From: Larus michahellis
Taxonomy: Eukaryota > Chordata > Aves > Charadriiformes > Laridae
Length of the DNA: 64,000 bases
Reading direction: 5' to 3'
Assembly (NCBI RefSeq): GCF_964199755.1
Contig: NC_133896.1
Span: forward strand, 66,815,142-66,879,141
The position numbers and the translations under genes were made by a program. Positions within the stretch are counted from its first letter, which is position 1. Each line of letters opens with the position of its first letter. The notes under the pieces are model-generated. The model saw only the letters and a list, made by a program, of their open reading frames with translations. It searched no databases and was not told the origin of the DNA. Below, one piece after another: positions 52,340-64,000 of this stretch.

Positions 52340-54580
52340 GTAAGTAGAGTGCAGAGCAGCTGAGGTAAGTAATTCTCTCTCACTTCAGCTCTTCTCACAT
52401 TCTCTGTTGTTTCTTTTCTCAGGTTTTAATCAATGCCTCCCCAGCCAGACTGACAATTTTACCAATTTCCAGAGATACAATTAAAAGTTACTGCTAGGAC
52501 GGGTAATACAACTTTCAAATCCAAACTAAACTTCAAAGCATTTTCAATCCGTTTTTATAACTGTAACATCCCTCATAGACCAAGCTCCCAAACGCTGTAG
52601 ACTAACCCACCCCACTGCTTATGGGGAGACCGAGAACCCCACTTAAGATTTTTCTGACATGCTAACTCCATGCAGCATCACATGCAAATTCCCCACAGCC
52701 CAGCTTTCCTGCACAATCTCTGCAACTCTGTCTCTCCATCCCCCCATGAAGGGGATTAAGCATGGCCTTTGTATACCAGAGTCTTTCCCTAGAGCTTCTA
52801 CCTTCCTAGGTAGGGAGCTTGGCTGTCCTGTGTGCATCTATCTTTGCAGGGATGTCTAGCATCCAGTGGGTTGCCTGTTTCTTCACAGACACCCATACTC
52901 CCACTGCCTGTGAGGAAACAGGAAAATGTGATCTTCACACTGAAAATCTTATATACTACTTCCAGCTCTCTCCCTGTCTGGAATATCTCCATTGTCCTGA
53001 ATTTGCCTTTTTCCAGGGTAGTTCTTTCCCCTCTTGTCATAGTATATTTACTTAAGGAGTCCAGCTTCTCTGTGGGGAGTGGGTGCTGCTTCTTTTACCT
53101 GAAGGGCACCCCATTTCCCTGCAGACAGCCCTTTCCTTGGGAAGATGCCTCTCCCAGCCAATTTCCTACTCCTGTTGGGAGGAGTGTTTCCATGTGGAGA
53201 ATGGCTTCCAGGTGTCCTAATATCATTAGCACGTCATGGCCCAGCAACCAGTTTTTCCTATGGGATGCTCCACGACCTGAACAAATATTGACTCATTATT
53301 TTGTCCTGCTGTGCAGTGAGTCTGAGCAACCTCCATGCTTGAGTAGGGACAGACAGCTTATCCTTGTTCCAGCATGGTGGGAAGCTTGACCACTCCACAG
53401 CTTCACCTTCCCAGTTGCTGGCGCTGCTGCCCAACATGCCAGACCATCAGGGCACCCCCACTCTCCCTTCTGCCTGTCTGCACCCCTGCCTAGCTGGAAG
53501 TGCCATACCAACCTGCAAGCACTTGTTTTCTACCCAGGGTTTGTCACTTGACTGACATTCTGTTTTGAACCGGCAACTTTGCTCTAGTTTGGGGTCTCCA
53601 TCAGCCCATATCCTTGCCAGGAGGAACTATAACTTCATCCACCATTCGGGAAGCACCATTTTCCTGCTGCGCTTTCCCCGCTAGGGACCACCAGTCCAGG
53701 CCAGCTCCTCCTTTTAAACTGGCTCCCTTCAGTGAGCTCCCTTATTTGACTCCATTATCAGCATCTCTCTGTGGGGACCCTGATGACCTCCTGCTTCCTT
53801 TCCCCCTTTCAGCTGCCCAAGTAATACTCTGCCAGCAGAGGAGCATTTCCATTTCTTTGAGATTATCTAATCTGCTGCCATTTCATCATGAATTTCTTTT
53901 ATCATTGTATGAGCTAGACGGGCATTTTTTCTTTCTTTTTTCTTTTTTTGAAAATCATTTCCTTTCACTGACAAACCATCAAATGGATCAGAGGGAGCTG
54001 CCTTTTGCTAGAGTATGTCAGATTTCTGCTTTTTCCTTTATAAACAGATTATCCAGTCATGTGGTGTACCTTCCTACTCAGAAAGGCAGGGAGCTGGGAA
54101 AGGCTTGAGTCTCTCTGTCTCTCTCTGTCTCAGATTCAGCTACTGTCATTTTGCTGAAATGTACAACCTCGATTATCTGAAACCTTGCTGTCTGGTTCCC
54201 TTCCCCTTTTTGCTGGTGGGGACAAGGGCATGACCTCCAAGGTCTGTTCATTACCATGAGAATTCATGGACACCTCCACTCCTAGAATTGATTTGCGTTC
54301 CCTGTGCCGTTTGGATAATCAAAATTGCACTGCATTTGGGAACGCTGGCCCTGCCGCCTTTGACGTGATGGAAAGGACAGGGGCACTTAGGCCTAGATGG
54401 GGACGATGGGGCTGTTGGAGGGGCTGTGCAGCCAGGGCTTCGCCTGTTCTGTTTTTTTTTAAAGGGGGGAGGGTTTAATGCATGTGAGGCTGACTGGTGG
54501 CGGGGGTGCAGGGCAGCCAGTAGCAGCAGATGGGAAAAGTCTTGTAACATTTAATGCTTCTTTGGCTGTTTCTAAACTAG
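52340..54580 (+). other. IQSEC3 intron w11-w12
   Basis: 2.2-kb GT-AG intron in phase 0, pyrimidine-rich on the plus strand. A (CTCTGT)-like run lies near 54108-54131. Open frames here (for example 52832-53389 and 53614-54108) are unlike known proteins and follow the pyrimidine-rich composition, which has few stops. Confidence 0.8.
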
Positions 54581-55018
54581 GTGTCAATTCACAACAGGCT
54601 TCAAACGTACCAGCACAACTCCGCCCTGGGGCCCGAGAGTGGAATGCAGCCCAGCACGCGTCTTAACATGCCACGGGAGCGGCTGGAGACAGCACTGGTG
54701 CCCTCGCACCCCGCCTCGGCGGGGACACTTGTACAGTGCCAGCAGATTGTCAAAGTCATTGTCTTGGACAAGCCGTGCCTCGCTCGAATGGAGCCGGCCC
54801 TCAACCAGACTCTGACACGCTACGTCACCTCCGATTCCTGCACCTCCACCCCCTGGCGTGGTGTGGGCAGTGGGCTCCCTGGGACCCCCATGAAGCTGGT
54901 CCATCAGCCTCCCCTCCCACCTCCACCACCTCCCTACAACCACCCCCACCAGTATTGCCCCCCTAGCTCCCTGCTTCAGAGGCGCAGGTACTCCAGTGGC
55001 TCACGCAGCCTTGTGTAG
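54581..55018 (+). CDS. IQSEC3: IQSEC3 terminal coding exon w12 (proline-rich tail)
   Basis: The acceptor is CTGTTTCTAAACTAG. 145 codons (834-978) precede TAG at 55016-55018. It starts [21 protein letters not shown] conserved core, [20 protein letters not shown] followed by ARMEP, is the recognisable tail block of IQSEC3. Next come a serine/threonine-rich part, the proline-rich [15 protein letters not shown] and the end [11 protein letters not shown]. The final S-L-V fits a class I PDZ ligand, and the polyproline run is a likely SH3 or EVH1 docking site; both roles are inferred. The exon is GC-rich compared with the intron before it. Confidence 0.96.
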   Translation: MSIHNRLQTYQHNSALGPESGMQPSTRLNMPRERLETALVPSHPASAGTLVQCQQIVKVIVLDKPCLARMEPALNQTLTRYVTSDSCTSTPWRGVGSGLPGTPMKLVHQPPLPPPPPPYNHPHQYCPPSSLLQRRRYSSGSRSLV

Positions 55019-55945
55019 CCACACCACCAGCACCAAAACAGCACAGACTTCCCCGCTTCCCTTCCCCACCGCCTCCCGGGGACCCTTTCTGCCTACAGAG
55101 ATCTAGTTTGTGATTTATTTTTTAGTAAAAGAACAAAAGAAAAAAAAAAAAGCCGACTGACCTAACTCTTACCCTGTCTCCCCTCAAGATGATGCTAATT
55201 GTGAGGAGCCATCTATAGAAACTGCCGACCTACATGCCCACACATCCTCACACCCTGCCAGCCCTGCTGGCCTCCTGTGCTCGTGCCGTCCCCATGTAGC
55301 ACTTTGCTGCCCTGTTCCTGAGAGGCTTGATGACCTGCTGCTTTCTAGGCACTGTGTCTTCCGTTTGCTACTCCTTGACCTCCTTCCTCACCTTGCATTT
55401 ACCTGGCCATAGATTTGTACCCACCCCAAAACTTCACCAGCCTCGGAGAGAAACGGACTCACCCGTGCCATGGACCGACCTTGGGGCACTCCCGGGGATG
55501 GAGTTCCCCCTGCCGCCACTGCTGCTGCCTGCTAAGCTGGAGCTGAGAACTTGTACCACTTGCCATGCTTTCTCCTCATCGCTCTTCAAATATTATCTCC
55601 TTGCAGCAGCCGGTTCCAAGCGAGGGAGTGCACGAGTGAAAGAGAGCTCGAGAAGAGGAGAGACTGTCCTGAGCTGCAGTACAACGCAAAGATGGCCTCA
55701 CTCTGAACACCAAAACTCTTTCTGTTGTTATTTTGGGGCATTGTACCAGAGACCTCTGCTGAGACCTAGCAGACCTCATCACATGTAAATACACCTGTAT
55801 GGTAGCGTATGTATGGCGCATGCTTACTAAAGGAAACACCAAGCAGTTCTGAGGGAGCAGAAGGGAGGGATTAAGCTCGAGGATCTTTCTGGAATGGATG
55901 AGTACTTTTCCAAAGAGATGGCACCAAGAGGTGCCCTCCCACCTC

Positions 55946-55946
<1 letters not shown>

Positions 55947-55977
<31 letters not shown>
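55947..55977. repeat. (AC)n microsatellite
   Basis: 31 bases of uninterrupted AC repeat, about 15 units, inside the probable IQSEC3 3' UTR. Likely length-variable between individuals. Confidence 0.97.
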
Positions 55978-55979
<2 letters not shown>

Positions 55980-57619
55980 GATTGTCTTCTCTAGCATAAA
56001 CCAGACCCACCTCTGCTTTCCTCCTTCTAGCTGGTTTTGTGTTTCCTGCCCACCTGCTTTTTTATATTCTGACAGCAAAGCCAGGTGGTACGTTCACCTT
56101 CTAGGGTGGATGTTCTCTTCACTTGGGCTCCTCCTCCTGTGTTAGAGGGAAGGGGCTTTTTGGAGACCACCCACGTGAGATCCCATCTCTATCTCTTGCC
56201 TGGCTATACTCTTGCTTCCATCAGCTGTTCCTATAGGAAAGCTGCCCAGATAGCAGACTCCAAGGCCTCGTCTCCTCGCTCCCTCCCTATCCCAACTTCA
56301 AAGTGAGGGGTGGGGAAGATCCTAAGATAGGGATGACAGCTCAGCTCCTCTGTGTTATTGGGGACATTGATGTGAAGGAAGATGACATTAAAATGGGCTA
56401 TGGATGTATTTTTAGACAAAAAAAAAAAATCTCTTTGAGCAGTAGGGAGGGGAAGGTATTAATTAGCTTAAAGGCTTTGGTCTCACTCACTCACTCTGTC
56501 TCCCTTCAAGGCTTAAGAAGATCAACTTTAGGATTTTAAAATAGGACAGAATGCCTTTTAGGGCCTTTATTTTTATTTTATTTTAAGAGGGAAAGAAATG
56601 CTCTTCCTTCCCATGCAAGGCTGAGACTTGAGCGCTAGGTGCTGATGACACAGCCGTTGGGTGAGGAGTGGCAGGAGTTGTTGGCAGCAGTGGGGACGTG
56701 CAAAATGTCAGGGAAAGGGGGACAGTGAAGACAGAGGCAGGGCTGCGCCAGCGTGCGTACCTCTGGGGCTATTGCCAGTGGCAAAAACCACAGTGCATCA
56801 GGGACTGTCTCCCCTCAGTGTTCTTTGGGTGTCTGCTGGCTCTGCTGAAGCGTTCAGATGAAAGAGTTCACGTATCTGACCTGGGCATGAGCCCAGCTGG
56901 AGTTAGGGAAGCAGAGAGGGGCTGGGGTGCAGCCCTCCAGGGCAGGAGCCTGCTCGCTTCCAGGTCCCCTTATTTCTGAGCCTGACCCATGTACCCAGGT
57001 GTGCCAACAAGTCTCTCTTAAGTTGTTTGCTTTGCTATCTGGAGCAGGGCACTAGGCTGCCACTTCTATATGCAAGAGCAGATGTACTGACCAGGAGCCA
57101 ACAGGCACGGCCTCAGGGAGGACTGTGGAAGCAGAAGACAGAAAAGATTGTAAGAAATCCTGAACAGAAGCCCAGTCTCCCTCCAGACTAGAGAATCTTT
57201 CTTCTAGCCAGCTGCCCAGGGCAGTGAGGAAGCTCCACATCTCAAAGCTGGGCCCAGGGAAAAGTCCTCCCCCCCAGCCAGGGCTCAGCCCCTCACCCCA
57301 CAGACAACTATGAGGCACAGCTGGCCTGATCTGCAGCTGCCTCCCTCCAACGTGACACCCCGCCGCCTCACGGCAGCCGGGATCTCATCTGACCTGCCCG
57401 TAGCTTCCTGGGAAAGCATACGTGTGGCATCTGCCATTGTCACAACAACATAGCACGTGGCCGACATTTTATTTTTACTCGAAGGTGTGGTATCCAGGAG
57501 GCACTGACACTGCCCTCCCTTCTCAGCGGCTACTTTGCTGTCTGAGAGGAATGGCAGTATTTGTTTGTTTGTTTTTTCCCAGAGTGCAGTGAGCCACTGA
57601 AGATCTCTCTGCGTGTTAA

Positions 57620-57629
57620 AATAAATAAA
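57620..57629 (+). terminator. Poly(A) signal pair, probable end of IQSEC3 transcript
   Basis: AATAAATAAA-type overlap gives two canonical AATAAA hexamers, at 57620 and 57624. They are the first perfect ones I see after the stop codon. An AT-rich stretch follows without a clear GT-rich element. Confidence 0.45.
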
Positions 57630-57650
57630 TTAGATTTTACTTGACATTTA

Positions 57651-59650
57651 ACACGAAGTGACAACAAAAAAAACCTTAAGGTACTTGATGAAATAATTTT
57701 TTAGATAAAATATTTATAACAATGTCTATGAAGTTCCTCCAAGAGAGGTTTGCTGCTTTAATAATTGATTGGGAGAGCTACAAGAATGTAAAGAAGGAAT
57801 AAGGAAGCTTCCATGAGACTCCCTTCTTCCTGATGGATGAAGGACGGAAGTGAGTTAACCGAAGTGCCAAGGTACCTGAGGCACAGCAGTCTCTCAGGGG
57901 GAGTTGCCTGCATTTCCCTGACCTTGCAAAGGATACTGCTGGCCTTGAGCTTTGGACAGAGAAGCAAACGTAGATAACCCTGGCTGTCTTCTAGCCTGCT
58001 GGCTACAACATCTTCTGTCAGGTTTAGCTGGAGAGACGCCAAACCACTGTATTCCAGGTTGTCGTGGAGCAGGTTGCTCTAATTTCTGTTGTGTAGCTGA
58101 GTCCTTTGGACTTCACTTCAAAATACCAAGCTTTTTTTTTCCATTGAAGGTTTGTCTTGAAGGATGACAAGCACTTTAAAGCATGTCTACACCTCATCTG
58201 ATCTATTGTATTGTCTGCTCCCACAGCCCTCCCCCACGCAAGCAAGACATACAGACTCGGTGTAGCTGTAGTACTGTGAATAGACACCCTTGCACACAGA
58301 CTGATCCTTGACAGGGTGCAGGCTAGAAGGAGCATGTCAGTGACAACCTAATGAAGGACAAAATGTGTACCACAGCTTGCCCATGGGGACCAGCCCAAAG
58401 AAAAATCAGCAGCTTTTGACAGCAGTGATTCTGATCACGAACCTAGCACAATCGTTCGGGTGGAGGGATGAGGCAGGAAGCTGCCGCAGAGATTAGATCA
58501 ACCCAAACGTACCAGTGGCTTTTTGTTGCCAAATTCATATCCTTCTATATTAAAAAAGGAAGGGGGAGAGAGAGAAAAGAGAAACCCAGTAAAAATTATT
58601 CTGCAGTGAGTCTCGGGTATTCAGTGGCCAAATAAGAAGGTGGCTCTGCTGGACGGTGGGAGAGAACAAGGTGTTACTGAGGTCTGCAGAGCTGCATTAC
58701 ACACACCGTCAGGCTCTGTCCCGTTTCTCTCTTGCTTGTGCTACTGCTGGTCCAGGGAAATTAATCTGTTTACAACAGCAGCAAAGGGACGGAAAAACGT
58801 GAGACGGGAGAATCAAGCTTAATGCAAACAATTTGGGTTTAATGCAGTGTTCGCTGCTGTAGTACTTTTAATGCCATAGTCTAGGCCACTCTGGTAGCAA
58901 CGTCTCCTGCTTTCTGTAAGATCTTCAAAGCATCCCACTGTTCCCGTTTTCTCTCCTTCCTGTAGATGAAAGGTGTGGGTATGGTCCACAACCAGAATTT
59001 CATCAATACGCAAACTTCTTCACAAAAAGGTACCACCACATTTGGAAGTATTTGAGGGCCTCTGAGCTGTAAGAGTTTGAGTTTTGTTACATGTTTTTCA
59101 GAAGGCTCCACCTGCAACTATCTGCACGTGTTTGTGAGGTCTCCAAAACAAATCTGAGCCCTAAATCAAGGAAGCTGCTGCTTGGCAGAGTCTCTGCTTT
59201 GAAATGCAAGTTGCTGAGCAAGCTCCTCCATCTCCCACTCCACCAGCTGCCACACTGTGCTGGTGGAGGCTCCAGGGACTGCCAGCAGTGTTTCGTGAGC
59301 TAGAGCTGTCCTTGTCCTGCCCGCTCTTTCACAGCCACGCCTGGGACAGCAGCTTGGAAGTCACCCAGCTCTTCAGAACTAGTCACAACCCCATCTGAAT
59401 GTGTCTTTTTAAAAAAAACTAACAACAGAAGTGTTACCTGTGTGTAGGCTTTTGAAAGCACCTGTCTGTCTGTACCTGTTTCCTGCTGTAAATATCACCA
59501 AGAAAAGCTTCCTTTGGGAAAAGTGGTGTGGTCACACCTAGCAAAGAGTCCAAATGGCTAATATTTTGTAACAAAATAACAAAAATAGATCAGAGGTATT
59601 TTATCTGTTCGATTAATAGAGTTTTAGAAATTATATTGAGATATGTCACT
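57651..59650. other. Intergenic sequence downstream of IQSEC3
   Basis: No exon, repeat tail or conserved frame recognised. AT-rich at the start (57640-57720), otherwise mixed. The SLC6A12-type transporter expected on the minus strand from mammalian order was looked for and not seen. Confidence 0.5.
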
Positions 59651-59689
59651 TGTGCGCTAATGTCTTCTTTGCCTCAGCCCCCGCTCCTG

Positions 59690-60290
59690 TGCCACAGCGC
59701 TCCACCGGCGTGCGCAGGCGCACGGGCGACACACCAAGGCCGCGCTCCCAAGGAGTGCTGGGCATCGTGGCTTCCTGCTGGCCTCGGGGCCAGCCCACTG
59801 AGGCTACTGCTGATTTTTCGTGGAATGCAGCAGGAGCTAGCTCAGCGCTCGGGCTCTCTGAGGATCAGACCCAGAGGAAGCCAGGAAGAAATAATCTTGT
59901 CCAAGAGATGGCAACTCAATGTGAAGTTCACCCCTGCAGTGAGGCAGAGAGGAAAATGGTGAGGGGGCAGGGGAGAAGGCAAAGCCCTTTGGTGCTGCAG
60001 CTCCTTCCTTTCCATCTTGCTGGCACACAGCAGAGCCGTCCCCAAACCCTCTGCTCACGCCTGTGTAGCTCTGCACCCGCCCTGGGGAAGGAGGCCCGCA
60101 CGCCCCTGCGAAGCGCAGGCTGCTGCGCGCTCCTGCTGCGGCGAGGAGAGCAACCTCACAAGCCGCACGTGCCAACGCGTGCGTTGGGTGCCAGCTGGCC
60201 ACAGAGAAACCCCTGCACCCAGAGACATCAGCACATACACTGTGCGTGAACGCGCACACCCTCCGCCAGCACGTGGGACTGTACGGCAGC
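59690..60290. promoter_or_regulatory. GC/CpG-rich patch with NRF1- and ZNF143-like words (possible promoter)
   Basis: Local rise in GC and CpG. TGCGCAGGCGCA at 59711-59722 fits the NRF1 palindrome. GAGTGCTGGGCATCGTGG (from about 59753) resembles the ZNF143/STAF site with a few changes. Both words are typical of TATA-less vertebrate promoters. A frame starting ATG at 59908 runs 17 codons to a donor-like AAAATG|GTGAGG (59958/59959). No product is recognised, so the promoter reading is inference. Confidence 0.35.
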
Positions 60291-63200
60291 TAAGATGTAG
60301 GCACCTCTACTCTCCCCACAGCTGAACACGCTGTACAAAAATATCAGGCGTGTGCAGCCGTGCACTGCCTGAGCGGGACAGCTGTGCTGGCTGCTCTCAC
60401 CACCGCGGCACATCTCACAAGCTACGTAGGCTGAGGCTTGGTTAGCATTTGGATGGGAGACACGTAAGGAAAATGACATTTCCCATGCAAATCAGATATA
60501 CACGCCTATTTACACAAAGCATAACCCCAAGGTTAATGAAACCGACCTTTGCGAAGTTCTGCACAGGGATGAGAGAGATGAGCAGAGACAAACACGTGCG
60601 CACAAAGCAAAGCTCTCCTCTGCAATGGAGGGGGGAAGGCAACCTACTTCTTTGCAGCTGAGTCGAATACATGCTGGTTTCAGATTGCTCCTGCTAAAAA
60701 AACTCACTGTCTATAGGTTGCAAATTCTTTGCTGGCTTCAAAGAATCTCTTAGACCCCCAGGCCCATGGTGAAACTTGGGAGGACAGAAATCCCTCTGAG
60801 AGGCAGACAGGAAATTTCCCAGGAATGCAGAGGCTTCCGTTTATGTTTCTGTGTGCCATGGATATATTATAAATCAGCCCATCCCAAACAGTCATTTTCT
60901 ATGATGGTTTGAAACAGGAGTTTATTGGAGAGGTTTCTGCCTGATGTTTAGATCACACACCTGGCTGTAAAGATGAAAGCAATAAAAACAGATTGTCTAT
61001 ATGTGAAATACTACTAACTTGCTCCGATGTGCAGATACTGTTATTAATCGGAAGATGGCCCGTCCCTTTGGGACGGATACCATGTAGTCACATATAGATA
61101 GTGCTGGTACAAAGAGATTACAATCCAAAAAGCATATACCGCAACTGTCACATTGTATCTGTACACTGTTGCGTCCATACAGTGCACATAATGTGCAATA
61201 ACATACACATGGCGTGTTCGGAGTTGAGTTCTCTTTTCCACAGAGAATTTTGAGACGCAGTTTTTCTCTGAAACTTTTAAGACGGGCTTTAAATTAAGCG
61301 CATCCCGCAGGGGCTTTGCTGTAAGCGGGTTCCACCCACCCCCTGTCAAGCAAGATGGAGAAGACTTGCCGCTGAACGCAGCGCTACCCAGCCTGCTCTC
61401 TCCCGCTTCACCGGCGGCGTCCCTGGGGTCAGATACCCATCCCCAGGCCAACGCGAAGAGCGGAGCCCTCGGGGAGCAGAGCGGCGGCAGGAAGGTTACC
61501 GCAAACTTGTCGGGGACGGTGAGGGGCCGGTGCCTGCAACGTCACTGCTGCGTGCGGGGCACGGTGGGCCCCTTTCCACCTCACCTGGGCGACTCAGAAA
61601 GGACCGTGCTGGTGCCTCAGGGGTGCCTGGGGCACAGCTGATCGCGGAGTCGGGCTCCACCATTCCCCACAGATTCAGGTTTGCTGTCACCGCCAGCTGC
61701 TGGGGGAGAAGTGCCCCTCTGTACGTCACTGCCCCGATCCTGAGTCTAGCAATCCGTAGTCGTGGCCATACTCCTGCCCGACCTAAGAAAGGTGGCTGGA
61801 AATAAGCAGGTGGCTCAAGGATGAGGATGACTGGTGAGTAAGGCTGTGGGATTTAACCAGTTTAGGAGCTCTGTCACACTTTGCCAGTCTTGGAGCATCT
61901 CTCTTGCAGCTGACGAGTGCAACTGAGGTTGAAAGCTGGCTGAGGAGCTGTATTCTCTGCCTTAATTCATACAATCCACGAGCTGGGATTGTTCTCAAGC
62001 ATTTAGGGTAGGTTCTTATTTTATGCAACACCCGTGCTCCAGCCTTGGGGTGTGACAGTGTGGCACAGTCATCAGTGACTTCTTGAAAACAAGTGTCCCA
62101 TCTTCCTAAGCCTTTCTGCTCATGAAGAATAGGGTCTCCCAAACAAGTTCATTTAAAAAAAAAAAAAGGGAGTGGAAGGGGAGAGGGAAGGATCTTCCTC
62201 CACAGGACTGCAGGGACAAAGCTGTAGAAGCAAAAACACTTTAGGTGAAATGTGCCCATCCTGATATTCCATGTAAAGCTTCCTATTCCTTCCCAGTATG
62301 GAAGGCTTGAACTTTCAGTACATTTCAGCTCCTCATCTCAAATGCGCAGAAGCCTCATGCTGACTACTCAGACTTGCTGATCAAATAGGACTCACACAGT
62401 GCCAGCAACAGGAGAAATTTCCTCTCTCCTCTACTCGCACGGCTGCACGCTCAGGATTTCCCTGAGCTGGTGGCCCCCTCTTTGCCACTCTCATGAATTT
62501 ACAAGTGCTAAATCAGAGAGAACAGGGCAGCCTCCTCCCACACCCCGCTGCAAACTGGTGCCCACCCGCGGGGCGCTAAAGCCGTCCGTGCCCTTCCATT
62601 GCCACCTCGTGCCATTTTGCACAGCTGGCTGGGAAAGAGCCAGGTCAGGCCAGGGCGACGTGTGCTGAAAGGCGAAGGCTTTGCAGGGCTCTGCTCAGCC
62701 GATGCGCAGCCCGACAGACAGTACGGTACCGGGATGCTCACTCGTCCCACGGCCACCCTCTCACTGCTGGTAACCCCCCGCCACAGCTGCCTCCGCAGCC
62801 TCCTGCCTCCCGCTGCTGCCTGCGACAGGGGAACTGCTTCCCCTTCCCTCCCCTCGCCACAATTTTGAAATGAGCTATTCGTTGCATCCCATAAAAAAAA
62901 CTTGGAGCAAAGCACTTGGGGCAGCACAGGAGGAGGAGGACAACATGTTCCCTGGAGGAGAACACAAATCCATATATTCTGAGCAGACATCTCTGTGCTG
63001 GCTCTGGCTAAGCCCAAAAAAGCTAAGCCCAGTGCAGGCCACGCCAACATGAGGACGTAGCGGGGGGGCTGCCAGACGGCCTCTGACGGCAGTGAGCTGG
63101 ATGCTGGCCCTGCTGGGACGCTACGAGCAGGGCTTTTTCCCCGCCAGGACAAGAAGCCCTGGCAGAAATAGGAGCAACCTGGGACAGGTGATGTTACAAC

Positions 63201-64000
63201 CAGTGTAACTATACAAGTAAAAGGCAAGAAAAGCCACCAAAACTTTCTTCAGCTTCCCAGGCAGAGGGAAATAAAGGTAGAGGAAAACAAAACAGCAAGC
63301 TGTGCTGCAGCCCTGCCGTGCAGGGAGCCCAGACCCAGGCTAACCCTCTTGCTGGTTAGGTGCTAGGTGCTAATGTTATCAATTCCCCAGGACACTTGGC
63401 TTTGAAAAGTCTTTAGGAAATCCAAATGCAGAGAAAGCCTGCTAAAAACAGGGAAAATGTCCCTGAAGTGAGCCTGGCCCTACCAGGGCCTGGTGCCCGG
63501 TGCTGGTGTCTCCACTGAGGCATTGCCAAAAAGTGGCTGGTGCCCAAAGCCTCCTCCCGTTTCCCCAGTCTTCGCTCTTGTGCAAAGGGAAGCTTTCCCA
63601 TTGCTCCTGGAGCAGGCCCAGAAGGTTTTGGACCCTTGTACATCCCCTTCAGAGCCCGGGAGTCAGCAACATTGTGTGGGGGGGGAAATCCCAGCTTGAG
63701 CTTTCTGAAAGTGAGCTTTCAGCCCCATTTACTGGCTGACCGATCCCTGACACCTTAGCTCTCCTTCGTCTTCCCTGTCACAGCCTGTCACCCTCCGCCT
63801 ACAGCGGGAATTACCTTCTTTGCACCCAGTGGGCCACAGCAAAGCTGCACAGCCGATGGCAGCATGAGCCAGAGCACGGGTCGGTTCCTGTGAGACGGAT
63901 TTCAGCCGCCATGAGCGGGCAGCATGCTGGTTTCAGCGCTTACATCGGCTTTCTGCACACTTAGGATATGCCTCGTAGGACCCAGCATTTGACACAGCCC
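60291..64000. other. Unassigned downstream sequence
   Basis: Mixed composition with a second CpG-richer patch at about 61300-61620. The AT-rich stretch 60900-61250 carries TTTATT at 60921 (AATAAA on the minus strand) and AATAAA on the plus strand near 60981, so a transcript end is possible. The minus strand is open for 239 codons at 63227-62508, but the product resembles nothing I know. No transposon recognised; an A-run lies at 62155-62167. Confidence 0.4.

Larger units (their letters stand above)
55019..57650 (+). other. IQSEC3: IQSEC3 3' untranslated region (probable extent)
   Basis: Sequence after the stop codon. Overlapping AATAAA signals lie at 57620-57625 and 57624-57629, so cleavage near 57645 would give a UTR of about 2.6 kb, plausible because mammalian IQSEC3 has a long UTR. 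An A-run follows early (55138-55151) and an AC microsatellite lies at 55947-55977. An ATTAAA near 56388 is a possible earlier signal. The end is not proven by the sequence. Confidence 0.5.

Noticed and set aside
52832..53389. 185-codon plus-strand frame in the w11-w12 intron
   Set aside because: Pyrimidine-rich sequence has few stops; no domain seen and the exons on either side already join in phase.
59650..60249. 199-codon plus-strand frame as a protein
   Set aside because: Unknown, compositionally biased translation in a GC-rich patch; the stretch is better read as a possible promoter with a short first exon.
57651..64000. SLC6A12/SLC6A13 transporter exons
   Set aside because: Looked for the NNKMEFVLSVAGEIIGLGNV-type start and transporter transmembrane segments on the minus strand; none seen.

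Overview
This is a stretch of bird chromosome. Two things point to a bird: CR1 retrotransposons with the avian 3' tail (repeated TTCTATGA units), and a gene that reads as vertebrate IQSEC3. The species cannot be named from the sequence alone.

The window is dominated by one plus-strand gene, IQSEC3 (also BRAG3 or SynArfGEF), an ARF guanine-nucleotide exchange factor of inhibitory synapses. Twelve coding exons could be placed to the base by matching splice sites and reading phase. They run from 15616 to the stop codon at 55016-55018 and give an uninterrupted 978-residue C-terminal part: IQ motif, long low-complexity linker, SEC7 domain with its catalytic glutamate, PH domain, proline-rich tail and a C-terminal S-L-V. 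The first exon(s), with the start codon and N-terminal coiled coil, were not found and probably lie before base 1.

Layout: 1-15615 is 5' intronic DNA with four CR1 pieces (4893-6355, 12207-12705, 12715-12797, 14352-14515) and a 64-bp tandem duplication. 15616-23429 holds the first two exons seen. The next intron (23430-31506) carries a 3.3-kb CR1 with remains of ORF1, endonuclease and reverse transcriptase. The 11.4-kb intron 31669-43107 carries an antisense solo LTR with matching target-site duplications (33718-34469), a perfect 13-bp hairpin and a much-decayed LINE. Exons are closer together from 43108 to 55018 and encode SEC7, PH and tail. The 3' UTR probably runs to about 57650. From there to 64000 I see no gene I can name. 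A GC-rich patch at 59690-60290 has NRF1-like and ZNF143-like words and may be a promoter. The convergent neighbour expected from mammalian gene order (SLC6A12) was not seen.

There is no operon, CRISPR array, tRNA or rRNA gene, and no undescribed multi-gene system. The points most worth a second look are the cluster of four AATAAA hexamers just before the first exon seen, the promoter-bearing solo LTR, a 345-codon open frame antisense to an intron, and the possible promoter downstream of the gene.
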